NCBI GenBank assembly: GCA_024743315.1
Contig: JANSWU010000003.1
Coordinates: forward strand, 248,001 to 312,000
Origin: Hyphomonadaceae bacterium
GTDB taxonomy: Bacteria; Pseudomonadota; Alphaproteobacteria; Caulobacterales; Hyphomonadaceae
DNA: 64,000 nucleotides
Direction: 5' to 3'
Under the pieces are notes generated by a model that worked only from the letters and a program-made list of their open reading frames with translations, was not told the origin of the DNA and ran no database searches. The number at the start of each line of letters is the position of its first letter. The first letter of the stretch is position 1. Below, piece by piece: positions 1-8,667 of the stretch. A program made the position numbers and the translations under genes.

Positions 1-77
1 TTCGTTAACCCGCGCACCGATAGGAGCGTGTTGGCATCCGCATCGTTGGCGCGAAGAAGGGCTTGCGCGTCGGACAC
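1..77 (-). CDS. Possible start of an ABC transporter ATPase, cut by the window edge
   Basis: A reading frame opens at a GTG on the minus strand, just after the stop of the universal stress protein gene, and stays open to the window edge (about 25 codons). Its last visible residues read LLSVRGLT, which resembles the first beta strand of many ABC transporter ATP-binding subunits. I see no Shine-Dalgarno sequence, and the Walker A motif would lie outside the window. The call therefore rests on one short N-terminal resemblance and could be chance. Confidence 0.25.
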   Translation of the reverse strand, partial: MSDAQALLRANDADANTLLSVRGLT

Positions 78-80
78 GTT

Positions 81-956
81 TTAATGCGCCAGAAAAAGCG
101 CGCGCTCAGCGTGTTGTAACATATGTCGAGTGGTGCCGCCGAGCAGTGTCTCGAACAGTCTCGCGTGTGAATAGCCCCCCATCACGATGAGATCACTGTT
201 CGTGGCTTCCGCCTGATTCAGCAGTCGCTCAGCGATCGGACGTTTCGGCCAATCAACAGTCCGCGCTTCAGACCTAATCCCGTGACTGGTTAAATAATGT
301 GCGACGCTGTCTGCGGACGGCATCCCGAAATCAACCTCTCCGACCGTCGCGACATGGACTTTTTCGGCCAGCTTCATCATCGGCAAGGCGGCTTGCAAAG
401 CGCGGGTCGCTGGCATGCTGCCATCCCAAGCTAACAGGATGTGCTTTGGCAAATGGATAAGACCATTTTTCGGCACAACCAGGATCGGACGGCCAGATCC
501 CATGAGCAAACCCTCAAATAAGGGCGTATCCCGGGGTTCATGCGTTTGGTCAGGCAGCGTGACGACAGACAGGTCACACACGCGTGCGAAGTGTGCCATG
601 GCCTGGATCACCAAGCCCGTCGTATCGCTCCAGCAAGCCGTTTTCTTGGGTTTCGCGCTCGCTTCGGAAAACGGCATGATCCGCAAGCCAGCGGTTTCGC
701 AGCAGGCTTCGAAGATTGCTTTAAGTTTTTTTGCATTCTCGGCGGTCGCAGCGTCGAACTGTTCGGCCACGGCCACAGGCGCCGAGGACATGCTGATCGT
801 GTGATAGGCATATGGCGCATATGCGACAAAAGGCGCTCGAACATGTTTGGCATGAATGTGCGCTCCAAACGCATCGGCGACCATAATTGCACTCTCTAGG
901 ATTGGCTTTGCTGTCTCTTCGAATTGCACCGGCGCGAGTATGGTCTTGTAATCCAT
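81..956 (-). CDS. Universal stress protein, tandem UspA domains
   Basis: This 291-residue protein has the length of a tandem UspA-domain protein. The first half begins with a typical strand (YKTILAPVQ) and an acidic helix. The second half has LLAWDGS near residue 180 and ends with SDLIVMGGYSHAR and a GG-T-R-ML loop, which match the G-2X-G-9X-G(S/T) nucleotide-binding loop of Usp proteins. Such proteins act in the cytoplasm during starvation and oxygen limitation. Three ATGs stand in a row; GGAGG lies about 8 bases before the third, so I start there, but 962 is also possible. The gene is divergent from the Lon-like gene, and the shared gap holds two FNR/FixK-type boxes, so oxygen-responsive control is likely. 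Confidence 0.9.
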   Translation of the reverse strand: MDYKTILAPVQFEETAKPILESAIMVADAFGAHIHAKHVRAPFVAYAPYAYHTISMSSAPVAVAEQFDAATAENAKKLKAIFEACCETAGLRIMPFSEASAKPKKTACWSDTTGLVIQAMAHFARVCDLSVVTLPDQTHEPRDTPLFEGLLMGSGRPILVVPKNGLIHLPKHILLAWDGSMPATRALQAALPMMKLAEKVHVATVGEVDFGMPSADSVAHYLTSHGIRSEARTVDWPKRPIAERLLNQAEATNSDLIVMGGYSHARLFETLLGGTTRHMLQHAERALFLAH

Positions 957-1012
957 CATCATGACCTCCGTATTTCTTGAATAGGTTTTGCGGGAAAATC
1001 GAAGGGCGGGAT

Positions 1013-1026
1013 TTGATCCAGTTCAA
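1013..1026. promoter_or_regulatory. Near-perfect FNR/FixK-type box
   Basis: The sequence TTGATCCAGTTCAA differs from the FNR/FixK consensus TTGAT-N4-ATCAA at one position in the right half. It lies about 57 bases before the universal stress protein start on the minus strand and could serve that promoter. Seen directly; the function is inferred. Confidence 0.5.
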
Positions 1027-1082
1027 AACCCGACGGAAAAGGTCGCCATCGAACAAGCACGCATTTCGAACATTTCAGTCAT

Positions 1083-1096
1083 TTGATGCGCATCAA
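1083..1096. promoter_or_regulatory. Perfect FNR/FixK-type box before the Lon-like gene
   Basis: TTGATGCGCATCAA is an exact match to the FNR/FixK consensus and sits inside an 18-base perfect palindrome (1081-1098). It is centred about 64 bases before the ATG of the Lon-like gene, a spacing that suits activation from about -41 with a short leader. The divergent stress-protein gene may share it. Confidence 0.7.
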
Positions 1097-1153
1097 ATAC
1101 GGATCGGATCAGGGATGGTTTGAAAAGATCAAACGCCAACCTGATCTTTGACC

Positions 1154-3688
1154 ATGACAAAACACGCCCCTTCCAGAAACGACGCAAACTTGACGAAGAC
1201 GCGGTCGAGATCCCATCGAGTTGAGCAGCAAGACCTTCGGCGTGCGTGTGATCCGTCCAAACTAAAACTCGATGCGCCAATCGCACCTTTTGTTGGTCAA
1301 GACCGGGCACTTTCAGCCATAACGCTCGCCACCGAGATGCAGCAGAAAAGCTACAATCTTTTCGTCGCCGCGCCGAAAAATGTCCCGGTGCGTGATGGTT
1401 TGAAACCAATCTTATCGGCAGCGAGTGAGGCTAAAAAGCCAAAGTTCGATTTCGCGTACGTTTATAATTTTGAAAATCCGTCAGCCCCGAAACTGTTAGT
1501 GCTACCTGATGGTTCGGCGCCAATGGTCGCAAAGGCGTTCGAAGAACTTGTCGAAGATTTGCGCGAAGCCATCCCGGCGGCATTCGAAAAGCCCGAAGTG
1601 CAAGCCCGTCGCCGCGCCCTCGAAAACACGTTTAAGGAACGACAGGAGAGCGCCTTTGAAGCGCTCGGCCAAGAGGCTGAAGAACGTCATGTCGCGATCA
1701 TGCGCGGCCCAATGGGGTTTTCCCTGGTCCCGACCAAGGACGATGAGGTCTTGCAACCATCCGATCTGAAAGAACTTGATGAAAATGAGCAAGAAGAGCG
1801 AAAAGCCACGCTTTCAGAGTTTCAGGAAAAGCTCCAGGAGATCGTACGGGCGATTCCAGAATGGGAACGCGCGCTTCGATCGGACCTGAGAAAACTTAAG
1901 CAGGAGACCATCGAAGCGGCCATTACCCGATCGATTGAGGCCGTACGAAAAGACCTTTGCGACATTGACGCTGCATGCGCGCATCTGCAATCGGTCAAGC
2001 AGGATCTGATCCAGAATGGTGAATATATTTTTGCCATCACCAATACCGATGGTGCTGAGTCTGGGGCTTTGTCGGATGTGCTAGATTCGCAGAATCCATT
2101 TGAGCGCTACAGCCTCAATGTCCTGGTGACGCAATCGCCATCGGAACCTGGCGTGCCGGTGGTTGAAGAACCCAATCCAACGCTTGCCCATCTGGTTGGC
2201 CGGGTCGAACATCGCAGCGAGGGCGGCTATCTCACAACCAGTTTCAAACTGATCAAGCCAGGCGCACTGCATCATGCCAATGGCGGGTTCCTCATCCTCG
2301 ACGCGCGCAGCTTGTTATCAGAACCGATGAGTTGGCGCGCCTTGAAACGAGCCTTGCAGAGCGAGACCATCAAAACCGAAAACCTCGCTGAAGCGCTTAG
2401 CCTGACCAGCACGATTACGCTGGATCCGGAACCCGTTCCACTGTCGGCGCGGATCATCCTGATCGGCGACGCCTGGATCTATCATGTGCTGTCGACCTAT
2501 GATCCGGAGTTTAGCAGTTTGTTCAAGCTGTTCGCCGATTTTGACGGATCGATCGAGCGTACGGAAGCCAATGAGAGCTTGCTTGCGGCTACCCTGAAGG
2601 AACTCGCGCACGCCCACCATTTGATCGAACCAGACCCCAAAGCGCTGGCGTTTCTGGTTGAAGATGCCGCCCGTGATGCGGGCGACGCCAGACGACTATC
2701 GGTTAAGACAGAGCGATCATTGGAAACCCTCGAGGAAGCTCATCATTACGCCGCCACTGCCGCGCGACAAAAGATTACTCAGGGCGATGTCGAGAAAGCC
2801 CGGGCCGAGCAAACCTATCGTGCGAGCCGAGTTCGTGATCGCATGCAGGAACAGTTGATACGCGAGATCGCCCTGGTCCAGACCGAGGGACATCGGGTCG
2901 GTCAGATCAATGGATTGAGCGTTTACGAACTCGCAGGGGCTGCCTTTGGAAAGCCAAACCGGATTACGGCCCGAACGCGACCCGGCAATGGGAACATCAT
3001 CGACATCGAACGTGAGGCGCGACTCGGCGGCCCGATCCATTCCAAAGGCGTGATGGTTCTGTCAGGATTTTTAGCTGGCCGATACGTCTTACACGCGCCG
3101 TTCTCCTTGCATGCCTCAATCGTTCTGGAACAGTCTTATGGCGGCGTTGAAGGCGATAGCGCCTCGCTCGCAGAACTTCTGGCCATTCTGTCCGCGATTG
3201 CCGAACAGCCGATTGATCAGTCGATTGCCATCACCGGGGCGCTCAATCAGTTGGGGGATGCGCAAGCCATTGGCGGCGTAAATGAGAAAATTGAAGGTTT
3301 TTTCGATCTCTGCCGGGAGCGCGGTTTGACGGGCGAACAAGGCGTCATCATTCCCGCCAGCAATGTGCAACACTTGATGCTGAGACCGGACGTCGTGCGC
3401 GCATGTGAAGCCAATCAGTTTTCAGTCTATGCGATCGAACATCTCGACGAAGCCATTCCGATCCTGTTTGGCCTATCGAGCGGGGAGCTCCATGATTTGG
3501 TGGAAGCCAGGCTGCTCGCTTTCGCAGCGGCACTTAAGGGGCGTCAAGAGCAGAGAGACGCCCCTGCTCCGCCAATCGATCCACCGCCTTTTGCGCTTCC
3601 GGACGAGGCACCTCCAGAGCCACCCGAAGAAACCCCACCGAAATCGCCGCCGAGCAAATCGAGCGGTGAAAGACTTAGTGATGGCTGA
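1154..3688 (+). CDS. Lon-like protease of the AAA_32 (LonB/YcbZ-like) family
   Basis: The 844-residue protein matches the Lon-related AAA_32 family. It has the GQDRAL segment near residue 50, a Walker-B-like stretch (HHANGGFLILDARSLL) near residue 375 and a C-terminal Lon protease domain. That domain has the catalytic serine in GDSAS and the lysine in GGVNEKIEGF, the Ser-Lys dyad of Lon. The usual glycine-rich P-loop after NLFV is replaced by AAPKNVPVRDG (about residues 72-82), so ATP binding may be altered. The last 60 residues are proline- and acid-rich. A TTG two codons upstream is possible, but the ATG at 1154 is preferred. The stop overlaps the next gene by 8 bases, so the two are probably cotranscribed. 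A perfect FNR/FixK box precedes the gene. Confidence 0.88.
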   Translation: MTKHAPSRNDANLTKTRSRSHRVEQQDLRRACDPSKLKLDAPIAPFVGQDRALSAITLATEMQQKSYNLFVAAPKNVPVRDGLKPILSAASEAKKPKFDFAYVYNFENPSAPKLLVLPDGSAPMVAKAFEELVEDLREAIPAAFEKPEVQARRRALENTFKERQESAFEALGQEAEERHVAIMRGPMGFSLVPTKDDEVLQPSDLKELDENEQEERKATLSEFQEKLQEIVRAIPEWERALRSDLRKLKQETIEAAITRSIEAVRKDLCDIDAACAHLQSVKQDLIQNGEYIFAITNTDGAESGALSDVLDSQNPFERYSLNVLVTQSPSEPGVPVVEEPNPTLAHLVGRVEHRSEGGYLTTSFKLIKPGALHHANGGFLILDARSLLSEPMSWRALKRALQSETIKTENLAEALSLTSTITLDPEPVPLSARIILIGDAWIYHVLSTYDPEFSSLFKLFADFDGSIERTEANESLLAATLKELAHAHHLIEPDPKALAFLVEDAARDAGDARRLSVKTERSLETLEEAHHYAATAARQKITQGDVEKARAEQTYRASRVRDRMQEQLIREIALVQTEGHRVGQINGLSVYELAGAAFGKPNRITARTRPGNGNIIDIEREARLGGPIHSKGVMVLSGFLAGRYVLHAPFSLHASIVLEQSYGGVEGDSASLAELLAILSAIAEQPIDQSIAITGALNQLGDAQAIGGVNEKIEGFFDLCRERGLTGEQGVIIPASNVQHLMLRPDVVRACEANQFSVYAIEHLDEAIPILFGLSSGELHDLVEARLLAFAAALKGRQEQRDAPAPPIDPPPFALPDEAPPEPPEETPPKSPPSKSSGERLSDG

Positions 3689-4391
3689 TCAACTTCCTTC
3701 AACCGACACCATTCTGATCAGCTTCTTGTCGCAGGACGACGAGCAATCCGAGCTTGCCACGCTAGCACTCGTGCGCCGGATGTCGCATAATTGCAGGATC
3801 CTATTAATCGAAGACCGCGACAGCGAAGTAGCCTCTCAAGCCGGTGCAATTGCGCAGGAACGGGCGCGACGTCTTAGCCTGATCGCCGACCGCATGGACC
3901 TCGCTCTCAGTGTGACGATCTGTGAGTGGCGAAACAGTCTCGACGAGCTGCGCAATCGATCGGTTGATGAAGTGATCGTGCTCAACCAACCAAAGTCCGC
4001 ACTTGAGCGTCAGACTCTCGTGTTTCGGCAGATAGAAAAGCTCCTTCATTCTCTGCCGAACGATGTGCTGTACGCGCCCGCGCAGGTCGCGAATGAGGGC
4101 GGTAAGATTATCGCCTTTGCCAACTCGCTCAGCGTCGAAAATACGAAACGACTCGCGCAATTGGCCGGTTCCGACAAACAGCTCAGTACGTTCAAATTCG
4201 AAGGCTTGGCGGAGATAACTCAACCGCACAGTTCGATGCGGCTCGATCTGCAAGCACACCCTCCTGCAATACTGTTCATTGAACATGCCGTCGCACGACA
4301 AACCACGACAGCCTATTCGCGCCTCGCTGCAGTATTGGAGGTGCCGGTATTGGTAGTGACGACAGGCTCCAACGATGGCCGTTCGACTTGA
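3681..4391 (+). CDS. Unknown protein, possibly a divergent universal-stress-like protein
   Basis: I do not recognise this 236-residue protein. The frame is open further upstream inside the Lon-like gene, but the ATG at 3681 overlaps that gene's stop by 8 bases, a typical coupled start. The protein has alternating hydrophobic strands and charged helices with no membrane segment or signal peptide, and it ends with EVPVLVVTTG, similar to the last strand of UspA domains. No complete nucleotide-binding loop is visible. Its place between a Lon-like protease and an FNR-box-driven RNase operon suggests a role in the oxygen-limitation response; this is inferred from context only. Confidence 0.6.
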   Translation: MADQLPSTDTILISFLSQDDEQSELATLALVRRMSHNCRILLIEDRDSEVASQAGAIAQERARRLSLIADRMDLALSVTICEWRNSLDELRNRSVDEVIVLNQPKSALERQTLVFRQIEKLLHSLPNDVLYAPAQVANEGGKIIAFANSLSVENTKRLAQLAGSDKQLSTFKFEGLAEITQPHSSMRLDLQAHPPAILFIEHAVARQTTTAYSRLAAVLEVPVLVVTTGSNDGRST

Positions 4392-4401
4392 TCCTGATCA
4401 A
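4388..4401. promoter_or_regulatory. Perfect FNR/FixK-type box before the RNase operon
   Basis: TTGATCCTGATCAA is an exact consensus match. It overlaps the stop codon of the preceding gene and is centred about 69 bases before the ATG of the beta-CASP RNase gene. It probably drives an internal promoter for the three-gene RNase, phosphorylase and PRPP synthetase operon. Confidence 0.7.
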
Positions 4402-4463
4402 GCGCATGCCAAGGCAAGCTCTGATAATGATGTTACATCAGAACCTTGGTAGGAAGCGACCGC

Positions 4464-5825
4464 ATGAGTTTATCAGTTCGATTTCTGGGCGGCGCTGGCA
4501 CGGTGACAGGCTCAAAGTTCTTGATCGAAGCCGAGGGTCAGCGTGTGATGATCGATTGTGGTCTGTTCCAAGGCTATAAGCAGCTGCGACTTCGCAACTG
4601 GAAACCATTGCCCGTTGATCCAAAGAGCATCGATGCGGTCGTCCTCACGCATGCTCACATTGACCATTCAGGCTATGTGCCCGTGATGGTCGCGAATGGA
4701 TTCTCCGGTCAGGTCCATTGTACCGAAGGCACACGAGCGCTTTGCGAGTTGCTTTGGCTCGATAGCGGATACTTGCAAGAACGCGAGGCCAAGGCGGCCA
4801 ATCGCGGCGGGTATACAAAGCACAAACCTGCGCGCCCGCTCTACAACAAAGATCAAGCCGAAAAGGCGCTACCAAACCTCTCGCCGCATCCCTTCAACGA
4901 ATGGGTGAAAGTGACCACTGACATAAAAGTGCGGTTCCAAATCGCTGGCCATATCCTCGGCGCGGCGATTGTAGAGGTCGAGGCTGGCGGTAAGCAGCTG
5001 GTGTTCTCGGGGGACCTGGGCCGGCCAGACAACCCGATCATGCAATCACCGGCGCAAATAGATCATGCGGACTATCTCTTCCTGGAATCCACCTATGGCA
5101 ATCGGGATCATCCAGATACCGATCCTGAAACGGCCCTGCGGGATATCATTCTGCGGACCGAGAAACGCGGCGGCTCAATCATCATTCCCTCCTTTGCCGT
5201 TGGACGCGCGCAATCGCTCTTGTACCATTTGAACAATCTGCTCACGCGCAATGAAATCCCGGACCTTCCTGTCTATCTGGATAGCCCGATGGCCATTGAT
5301 GCCAGTGACATCTTTTGTCGACACACGGATGGGCTGAGGCTGACCGCAAATGAAGCGAGGGCGGCTTGTGGTCTCGCAACCTTCACCCGCAGCACCGAAG
5401 ACTCAAAAGCCTTGGATATGGACCGCCACCAGAAAATCATCATCTCCGCCAGTGGCATGGCGACGGGAGGACGTATTCTGTTTCACCTCAAAGCCTATGC
5501 GGGTAATCCGAAGAACACGATCCTGTTTGCCGGATTTCAAGCCGGCGGCACACGGGGCGCTCACATGCTGGAGGGAGCACAGGAGATCAAAATCCATGGC
5601 CAGTATCATCCGGTCCGCGCCGAGGTCGCCAATCTGCATATGCTATCCGCCCATGCGGATCGGAATGAAATCATGACCTGGTTGGACAATTTCGAAACCC
5701 CGCCAAAGGAGACGTTCATTATTCATGGCGAGCCCGATGCGGCTGACAGCTTGCGACATCGCCTAGAAGAGCAAAAAGGCTGGTCCGTGACCGTCGCAGA
5801 GCACAATGAGCAGGTGGAGCTCTGA
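4464..5825 (+). CDS. Beta-CASP metallo-beta-lactamase RNase
   Basis: This 453-residue protein is an MBL-fold beta-CASP nuclease of the bacterial YSH1/CPSF-like type. Visible motifs are THAHIDHSG (HxHxDH zinc site), FSGDLGRPD, ESTYGNRDH (motif A), SFAVGRAQSLLY and DSPMA in the CASP insert, SASGMATGGR (motif B), SAHADR (motif C) and HGEPDA near the C-terminus. Such enzymes cut or trim RNA in the cytoplasm using two zinc ions. The ATG at 4464 follows AGGAAG at 8 bases; a TTG at 4446 is less likely. The stop directly abuts the ATG of the phosphorylase gene. A perfect FNR/FixK box lies upstream. Confidence 0.92.
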   Translation: MSLSVRFLGGAGTVTGSKFLIEAEGQRVMIDCGLFQGYKQLRLRNWKPLPVDPKSIDAVVLTHAHIDHSGYVPVMVANGFSGQVHCTEGTRALCELLWLDSGYLQEREAKAANRGGYTKHKPARPLYNKDQAEKALPNLSPHPFNEWVKVTTDIKVRFQIAGHILGAAIVEVEAGGKQLVFSGDLGRPDNPIMQSPAQIDHADYLFLESTYGNRDHPDTDPETALRDIILRTEKRGGSIIIPSFAVGRAQSLLYHLNNLLTRNEIPDLPVYLDSPMAIDASDIFCRHTDGLRLTANEARAACGLATFTRSTEDSKALDMDRHQKIIISASGMATGGRILFHLKAYAGNPKNTILFAGFQAGGTRGAHMLEGAQEIKIHGQYHPVRAEVANLHMLSAHADRNEIMTWLDNFETPPKETFIIHGEPDAADSLRHRLEEQKGWSVTVAEHNEQVEL

Positions 5826-7340
5826 ATGGCAGACCTGACGGGAAAGCCTACTCTGCTGGCGCGCCGACTGGGCATCGACTCGCAACACGAGGCCATCGCG
5901 TTCGTGCAGAAGGATTGCGCCGCGTGTAAATCAGAAGGCTTCTCAGCTCATTCCCGCGTGCTTTTGCAAAACGGGTCATCAGAAATCTTCGCCACGCTAC
6001 ACTATGTAACGGGTGATCTTATTCGCCCGGAAGACATCGGACTATCTGAAATTGCCTGGCAGCGCCTGAACCTTTCAGAGAGCACTCTGCTGACAGTTTC
6101 TCACCCTGCGCCGCTAACCTCTTTCGCTGATGTACGGGGCAAGATCTTTGGCCAACGCCTTACCGAGAGCACCAGCCACCAGATCATTCAGGACATTGTC
6201 GAGGGTCGCTATTCCGACATCCAATTATCGGCCTTCGTCACCGCTTGTTCCGCGCGGGTGCTGGACGGCGATGAAACCATCGCTTTGACCCGCGCCATGG
6301 TCGATACAGGGCGCAATCTGGATTGGGGCGCTGAAATCATTGCCGACAAACACTGTGTCGGCGGCCTCCCGGGCAATCGAACAACACCGATCATTGTTTC
6401 AATCGCGGCCGCGAACGGCCTGATTATGCCGAAGACCTCCTCCAAGGCGATCACTTCCCCCGCCGGCACCGCAGACACAATGAGCACAATCACAAATGTC
6501 GCCCTGTCAGTCGACGAGATGAAGGCTGTCTTAGCCGCGCAGAAAGCTTGCTTCATCTGGGGCGGCAGTGTCGATTTCAGCCCCGCCGATGACAAGCTGA
6601 TCCGGGTCCAGAAGGCCCTGGATCTCGATAGCGAAGGCCCGCTCATCGCATCGGTCCTGTCCAAGAAAGTTGCAGCCGGCGCAACCCATTTGGTACTCGA
6701 CATCCCGGTCGGCCCAACCGCAAAGGTTCGCAGCATTGAAGCTGCCGACTCGCTGCGCAAGCATTTCGAGAAAACTGCCGCTCATTTCGGCATTCGTCTG
6801 CGCGTCCAGGTGACCGATGGTCACCAACCGGTTGGACGTGGCATTGGCCCGGCCTTGGAAGCACGCGACGTGCTCGCCGTACTTCGAAACCAACCCGGCG
6901 CGCCACCTGAATTGAAAGACCGCGCCTGTTTGCTCGCAGGCGCTCTGCTGGAATTGACGGGAGTGGCCGAGCCGCAGTCCGGCACGCAGAAAGCTCGAGA
7001 AACGCTGGAATCGGGTGCAGCCTACAAGATATTTGAAGCGATTTGCCTAGCCCAAGGCGGTTATCGTGAGCCCCCCGTGGCAGCGCATTTGCGCGCGGTC
7101 ACGGCCCCTCACAAAGGCCGCGTCGCGCAATTTGATAATCGGCGTTTGGCTAAAGCCGCCAAGTTGGCTGGCGCGCCCGAGGACGCAGAGGCGGGAATCG
7201 ACCTGCATGTCTATCTCGGCGACATTGTCGAGCAAGGCGATCCGCTGTTCACCTTGCACACCCAATCCCCCGGCGAAATGGCGTATGCTCTGGACTATGT
7301 TGCGTCCAATCCGGGCATCGTGGAGCTGACAGCGCCATGA
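5826..7340 (+). CDS. Thymidine/AMP phosphorylase family enzyme (archaeal-type, DeoA-like)
   Basis: The 504-residue protein carries the pyrimidine/AMP phosphorylase core: GGLPGNRTTPII, KTSSKAITSPAGTADTM and DGHQPVGRGIGPALEARD. It also has an N-terminal extension, as in archaeal AMP phosphorylase and the putative bacterial thymidine phosphorylase type 2. These enzymes split nucleosides or NMPs with phosphate, giving a base and ribose-1-phosphate or ribose-1,5-bisphosphate. The substrate cannot be told from sequence. It abuts the RNase gene without a gap and overlaps the PRPP synthetase gene by 4 bases (ATGA). The order RNase, phosphorylase, PRPP synthetase fits recovery of ribose phosphate from RNA. 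Confidence 0.88.
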   Translation: MADLTGKPTLLARRLGIDSQHEAIAFVQKDCAACKSEGFSAHSRVLLQNGSSEIFATLHYVTGDLIRPEDIGLSEIAWQRLNLSESTLLTVSHPAPLTSFADVRGKIFGQRLTESTSHQIIQDIVEGRYSDIQLSAFVTACSARVLDGDETIALTRAMVDTGRNLDWGAEIIADKHCVGGLPGNRTTPIIVSIAAANGLIMPKTSSKAITSPAGTADTMSTITNVALSVDEMKAVLAAQKACFIWGGSVDFSPADDKLIRVQKALDLDSEGPLIASVLSKKVAAGATHLVLDIPVGPTAKVRSIEAADSLRKHFEKTAAHFGIRLRVQVTDGHQPVGRGIGPALEARDVLAVLRNQPGAPPELKDRACLLAGALLELTGVAEPQSGTQKARETLESGAAYKIFEAICLAQGGYREPPVAAHLRAVTAPHKGRVAQFDNRRLAKAAKLAGAPEDAEAGIDLHVYLGDIVEQGDPLFTLHTQSPGEMAYALDYVASNPGIVELTAP

Positions 7341-8236
7341 GCTCCATGATCTTTTCCACGCCGAATGCGCACGACCTTGCCAGCAAGATTGCAACGCGCG
7401 TCGGGCTCCGGCATGGCCGCGCGGATCTGCATACGTTTCCAGACGGAGAATCGCTGTTTCGCATTCTCGACCCGGTCGAAGACCAGCATATTCATCTGGT
7501 CGCGCGGTTGGACAGACCGGACGACAAAATCATGCAGCTCCTCTTGCTGGCAGACGGCCTGCGTCAGTACGGGGCGGCGTCGGTCAAACTTGTTGCGCCT
7601 TACCTGCCCTATATGCGCCAGGACATTGCGTTCAATCCTGGCGAAGTGATCAGCGCGAAAGTCTTCGCGGGCCTGATTTCTCAGCATTTTGATGGCTTGA
7701 TCACGGTGGACCCGCACCTGCATCGCTTCGCGACGCTCGATGCGGTCTATGAAGTTCCGAGCAGAGCCCTGTCGGCAACCAAGGAAATGGCCCGCTGGAT
7801 TGCACAAAATACGACGTCTCCGATCATTATTGGACCCGATAGCGAAAGCGAGCAATGGGTCAGAAAAATCGCTGAAGCATTACGCGCGCCATATGCAACG
7901 CTCCAAAAAGTGCGTCACGGAGATCGAGACGTTGAGGTCTCGATCGATCATCTTGACTTCGACAACGTCCAGTCGGTTGTGCTGGTGGATGACATCATCT
8001 CATCCGGGACAACTCTGCTAAGATCCAATGAATTCGTTAAACGCCTTAATGCAAATATCGAGCTCAACATCTGCGCTGTGCATTGCTTGGCCACACTTGA
8101 AACGATCGATCAGCTGCGCGCCGCAGGCGCTCGCAAGATCGTGGCAAGCAACAGCATCGAAAGCCCGATTTGCGGGTTTGATATCGCCGACACGATTTCC
8201 GGTGCCCTGAACGCGAATGGGCTTATCAAGGCTTAG
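7337..8236 (+). CDS. Ribose-phosphate pyrophosphokinase (PRPP synthetase)
   Basis: At 299 residues this is slightly shorter than the usual housekeeping enzyme of about 310-320. It has the divalent-cation loop TVDPHLHRF, the flexible-loop region KVRHGDRDVEV and the PRPP-binding loop VVLVDDIISSGTTL. It makes PRPP from ribose-5-phosphate and ATP in the cytoplasm. The start overlaps the phosphorylase stop as ATGA, which indicates translational coupling. Divergence and context mark it as a specialised paralogue rather than the only prs of the cell. Its end overlaps the convergent DUF2267 remnant by 4 bases. Confidence 0.9.
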   Translation: MSSMIFSTPNAHDLASKIATRVGLRHGRADLHTFPDGESLFRILDPVEDQHIHLVARLDRPDDKIMQLLLLADGLRQYGAASVKLVAPYLPYMRQDIAFNPGEVISAKVFAGLISQHFDGLITVDPHLHRFATLDAVYEVPSRALSATKEMARWIAQNTTSPIIIGPDSESEQWVRKIAEALRAPYATLQKVRHGDRDVEVSIDHLDFDNVQSVVLVDDIISSGTTLLRSNEFVKRLNANIELNICAVHCLATLETIDQLRAAGARKIVASNSIESPICGFDIADTISGALNANGLIKA

Positions 8237-8667
8237 GCATCGCTCTCAAAGATCTGCCGAATCCGCCGCGGCAAAGCGTGTTGCACATGTTGCATCTCGC
8301 CTTCCGAGATGTGGCTTTTCATCGTTTCAAATACGGCCTGAGCGACGCGTTCTGCGTCGACTCCAGGATAGTTCCGAAACGCGTCTTGGATCGGCTTCGT
8401 GAAAGACTCCACGTCCCGATCCAAAGCCTAGGCCCGGCCAGGCCGCCACCCTTCAAAGAACACGCCCCGCAGCAGCGTCGGCAATTGCGCTGACAGGTGG
8501 GCCGCCGTTTCTATCGGGATGTGATCGCGAAGCGCATGCAGAGTGACGCGCAGCGCGCGATAGGCATCTTGTCGCTCAGTCCAATGACACGCGACCATAA
8601 TCTGCTTCAACCAGATATTCGTCGTGTGCACCGTATCATCGATTTGACTTAAGCCTGTCACACTCAA
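8233..8667 (-). pseudogene. DUF2267 gene interrupted by an in-frame amber codon
   Basis: Two consecutive reading frames on the minus strand are in the same phase and are separated only by a TAG at 8428-8430. The first (79 residues, ending LLRGVFFEGWRPGRA) matches the N-terminal half of DUF2267. The second (starting after the stop with ALDRDVESF and ending RRIRQIFESDA) matches the C-terminal repeat. Together they give about 144 codons, the normal family length. DUF2267 proteins have no known activity but often accompany stress genes. Either the gene is freshly broken, the TAG is read through, or the base is a sequencing error. The C-terminal part could restart at a TTG (8424), but no ribosome site is seen. 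Confidence 0.65.

Noticed and set aside
3405..3680. An upstream extension of the unknown protein after the Lon-like gene
   Set aside because: It overlaps the Lon-like coding region and has no family-like sequence; the coupled ATG at 3681 is better.
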